A DNA stretch of 64,000 nt from OLB9 sp041392785. GTDB taxonomy: Bacteria > Bacteroidota > Bacteroidia > Chitinophagales > Saprospiraceae. The stretch lies in contig JAWKLK010000001.1 of assembly GCA_041392785.1 (NCBI GenBank), forward strand, positions 310,001-374,000. The letters run 5' to 3'. Under the pieces are notes generated by a model. The model did no database searches, was not told the DNA's origin, and saw only the letters and a program-made list of their open reading frames with translations. Positions 61,693-64,000 of the stretch are shown here, piece by piece (the first letter of the stretch is position 1; every line of letters begins with the position of its first letter). Made by a program: the position numbers and the translations under genes.

Positions 61693-63090
61693 ATGAGTCA
61701 AATAAAATTTGGAACTGATGGATGGCGAGCTATCATTGCAAAAGATTATACGGTAGCAAACATAGAAAGAGTAGCTGAAGGAACCGCAAAATGGATGCTC
61801 AAACGCAAGATGAAACAAGCCGTCATAGGCTACGATTGTCGATTTGGTGGTCCAATGTTTATGGAAGTGGTTTGTCGGGTTTTAGGCAATTATGGTATTA
61901 AAACGCTCTATTCCAAAGGATTTGCTTCTACACCAATGGTGTCTCTCGGCGTAGTAAAGACAGGCAGTGATCTCGGTATAGTCATCACAGCTTCACACAA
62001 CCCACCATCCTATAATGGTTTTAAATTGAAATCTAACTTTGGCGGTCCATCTGCACCATCAGATATTGCTGAAGTAGAGGTATTGATTCCCAATACTCCT
62101 TTGTCTTCTTTTCCGACGTTTGAAGAAGTCAAGCTCAATGGTTTGCTGGAAGACATAGATCTAGAACAAATGTATATAGATCATATATTTGCATCTTTTG
62201 ATATGGACGCCATTAAAAGCTCCAATATCAAACTGGCGTGTGATGCGATGTATGGAGCCGGACAGAATGTTTTTAAACGCATTTTTTCTGATGCCGTACT
62301 TTTGCACTGTGACTACAACCCATCGTTTATGGGTCAAGCACCTGAACCAATCGGTCGCAATTTGACGCAACTATCCAATATTGTATCCAATGACACTAAT
62401 ATTAAAATGGGCTTAGCCATTGATGGTGACGCAGATAGGATCGGACTATTTGACGAAGATGGGAATTTCGTGGATTCTCACCACATTTTGTTATTGCTGA
62501 TTCAATATCTCCATAAAGTTAAGGGACTTTCAGGTAAAATAGTTGTATCATTTTCTGTCACTGACAAGGTGAGAAAAATGGCAGAGATTTATGGCTTGGA
62601 TTGCATTGTTACTCCTATTGGATTCAAATATACTGCCGAAATCATGACTAAAGAAGATGTATTGGTAGGAGGTGAAGAATCAGGAGGAATCGCTGTCAAA
62701 GGACACATCCCTGAAAGAGATGGCATCTGGATCGGTTTAGTTCTTCTCGAATACATGGCTATAACTGGAAAATCCCTTAAACAATTGATACAAGATGTGT
62801 ACAACGTTGTAGGTACATTTTATTTTGATAGAGATGACCTGCATCTGAATAATGATAAAAAATTGGAAATTATCGATCGCGCTAAAAATGGTAAAATCAC
62901 ACATATTGGAAATAGATCGATCATCAAAACCGAAGATATAGACGGCTATAAATATTATATTTCTGACGAAGAGTTTGTGATGATCAGAGCAAGTGGGACA
63001 GAGCCATTATTGCGCGTGTATTGTCAGGCAGCTACGCCGTCTGATGTTCGGGCTATTTTGGACATGGCTCGTGAGACATTACTAGGTTAG
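61693..63090 (+). CDS. phosphoglucomutase/phosphomannomutase family protein
   Basis: The 465-residue alpha-D-phosphohexomutase has FGTDGWRAIIA at the N-terminus, the phospho-Ser loop TASHNPPSYNGFK, the metal loop IDGDADRIGLFDEDG, the sugar loop GGEESGGI, and the phosphate-binding RASGTEPLLRVY at the C-terminus. All four signatures are intact. Whether glucose, mannose or glucosamine phosphate is preferred cannot be read from sequence; TASHNP with GEESGG is compatible with PGM/PMM. Confidence 0.93.
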   Translation: MSQIKFGTDGWRAIIAKDYTVANIERVAEGTAKWMLKRKMKQAVIGYDCRFGGPMFMEVVCRVLGNYGIKTLYSKGFASTPMVSLGVVKTGSDLGIVITASHNPPSYNGFKLKSNFGGPSAPSDIAEVEVLIPNTPLSSFPTFEEVKLNGLLEDIDLEQMYIDHIFASFDMDAIKSSNIKLACDAMYGAGQNVFKRIFSDAVLLHCDYNPSFMGQAPEPIGRNLTQLSNIVSNDTNIKMGLAIDGDADRIGLFDEDGNFVDSHHILLLLIQYLHKVKGLSGKIVVSFSVTDKVRKMAEIYGLDCIVTPIGFKYTAEIMTKEDVLVGGEESGGIAVKGHIPERDGIWIGLVLLEYMAITGKSLKQLIQDVYNVVGTFYFDRDDLHLNNDKKLEIIDRAKNGKITHIGNRSIIKTEDIDGYKYYISDEEFVMIRASGTEPLLRVYCQAATPSDVRAILDMARETLLG

Positions 63091-63121
63091 AACCGCAAAT
63101 CTTTCTGTATAAAGAAAATAT

Positions 63122-63709
63122 TTAATTGTCTATTAAGTGCAATAATGCCCACTGCAACAAGACGATAGTTTTACAGTCCACGATGTTGCCGTTTCTTAGC
63201 AATCCAGATACATCTGCATAATCATAGCATTCAATGAAGATTTCCTCCTGCTCAGCTATATCACCGCCCCCAGCATGGCTTTTATCTTGCCATTGAAACG
63301 CACATGTAAAGAAATGTATTTTCTCCATATGTGCTCCTGGAGTGGCAAATGCTTCATAGATTTTATTGACATGCTGAACGGTATAGCCAGTTTCTTCAAA
63401 AATTTCTTTTATTATAGCTGCCTCAGGATGCAAGGCATCTAGCATACCGGCACAACATTCTACGATAAATCCATTCTCATGGCCATTTAACAATGCTGCC
63501 AACCGAAACTGGCGTATTAAAAGTATTTTACGAGCATCAGGGTCAAACATGAGTACCGCAGCACCATCTCCACTATCATAAATTTCCCTTATTTGATGCT
63601 CTATTTTACCATCTTCTCTGGTATAATGGACTAAAAATTGTTTTAACGTTGACCAACCTTTGTATAGGATGGTTTCTTTGACTAAGGCAACTTTCTGATC
63701 CAATCTCAC
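63122..63709 (-). CDS. nudK: NUDIX hydrolase, GDP-mannose pyrophosphatase-like
   Basis: The 195-residue protein has the NUDIX box in diverged form, CCAGMLDALHPEAAIIKEIF then EETGY (G-x5-E...EETG), preceded by ILLIRQFRLAALLNGHENGF. This matches the NudK/ADP-ribose pyrophosphatase group. It converges on the phosphohexomutase gene and could recycle GDP-mannose. The NudK assignment is from overall resemblance; ADP-ribose is the alternative substrate. Confidence 0.82.
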   Translation of the reverse strand: MRLDQKVALVKETILYKGWSTLKQFLVHYTREDGKIEHQIREIYDSGDGAAVLMFDPDARKILLIRQFRLAALLNGHENGFIVECCAGMLDALHPEAAIIKEIFEETGYTVQHVNKIYEAFATPGAHMEKIHFFTCAFQWQDKSHAGGGDIAEQEEIFIECYDYADVSGLLRNGNIVDCKTIVLLQWALLHLIDN

Positions 63710-63714
63710 TAGTT

Positions 63715-64000
63715 CTATTTTTTAGAATCTTTTAAAAGCTTTTGCATCTGATTTACTTCATCCGAAGACAAAAAACGCCATTTTCCGTAAGGAATTCCAT
63801 CTAAGGTCAAATGCATAATTCTGTTTCGTACTAACCGTGTCACTTTATAATTCAAAAATTCGCACATTCTCCTAATCTGCCTATTAAGTCCTTGGGTCAA
63901 AATAATGGAGAAGATTTGATTGTCAAGTTTTTTAACCACACAAGGCTTAGTAACTGTATCAAGGATTGGAACTCCTGTAGACATTGTTTTTAAAAACCCA
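63715..64000 (-). CDS. rluF: 23S rRNA pseudouridine synthase RluF-like (N-terminal part beyond right edge)
   Basis: The visible 95 residues run from the right edge (GFLKTMSTGVPILDTVTKPC) to the stop at 63715. They include FSIILTQGLNRQIRRMCEFL, the conserved RsuA/RluF motif of the RNA-contacting end, and KVTRLVRNRIMHLTLDGIPY. The catalytic Asp lies outside the window. It ends 5 bp before nudK on the same strand. Confidence 0.85.
   Translation of the reverse strand, partial: GFLKTMSTGVPILDTVTKPCVVKKLDNQIFSIILTQGLNRQIRRMCEFLNYKVTRLVRNRIMHLTLDGIPYGKWRFLSSDEVNQMQKLLKDSKK

Overview
The window comes from a Bacteroidota chromosome, most likely a member of the Saprospiria/Saprospiraceae. The evidence is low GC, TAnnTTTG-type promoter boxes, type IX secretion (T9SS) C-terminal sorting tails, a FecI/FecR/TonB-receptor operon, a PUR-alpha-like DUF3276 protein, futalosine-route menaquinone synthesis, and Rhs tips of the form VDPLTKSYP-LTPYQFASN-PIQAIDLDGLE. 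No rRNA, tRNA or CRISPR array was seen.

Left part (1-21.9 kb): two cell-envelope genes and a helix-turn-helix regulator. Next comes a scrambled cluster of small lipoprotein genes and fragments (2.9-6.3 kb). The housekeeping and envelope genes that follow are der, rfbC-rfbD, an ECF sigma/anti-sigma/periplasmic-sensor operon flanked by a 130-bp dispersed repeat, dnaE (whose 3' end is partly duplicated downstream), an ABC transporter with two DUF3299-like proteins (similar in content to zinc-regulated zrg loci), an LpxD-like acyltransferase, a T9SS-secreted M43-type metalloprotease and mdh.

Middle part (22.0-39.3 kb): an orphan Rhs/polymorphic-toxin array with no full-length rhs gene. I count nine toxin-immunity cassettes. 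Six of them repeat one layout: a short rhs-core remnant (PGRTYKNPLF..NDYRYGFNDDRL), a conserved hairpin-rich insert of about 275-290 bp full of stop codons, the rhs tip (RIYN.SIGKFLSVDPL..LTPYQFASN.PI..DLDGLE), a unique toxin domain, an immunity gene, a REP-like hairpin, and a reused terminator hairpin (AAAAGCCA...TGGCTTTT). Two near-identical rpn (PD-(D/E)XK transposase-like) genes lie on the opposite strand inside the array, within what looks like a duplicated 1.8-kb block. One toxin, a predicted PD-(D/E)XK nuclease, is split by an IS1595-family element exactly between its catalytic Asp and its E-x-K. Another toxin is split into two frames at an in-phase A AAA AAG slippery heptamer. The repeated insert is the most unusual element: sequence differences between its six copies preserve base pairing (U.G, C-G and U-A at one and the same pair), and the wobble changes are compatible only with a plus-strand RNA.

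Right part (39.3-64 kb): a 1420-residue T9SS-secreted multidomain protein, a lone receiver, a large hybrid histidine kinase and an NtrC-type activator. A glycosyltransferase and a FecI-FecR-TonB receptor operon follow. Several intergenic regions here share a 17-bp palindrome ATTCC-N7-GGAAT. The window ends with housekeeping genes: an ABC exporter half, DUF3276, mqnB, a rhomboid protease, a phosphohexomutase, a NUDIX hydrolase and a pseudouridine synthase cut by the right edge.
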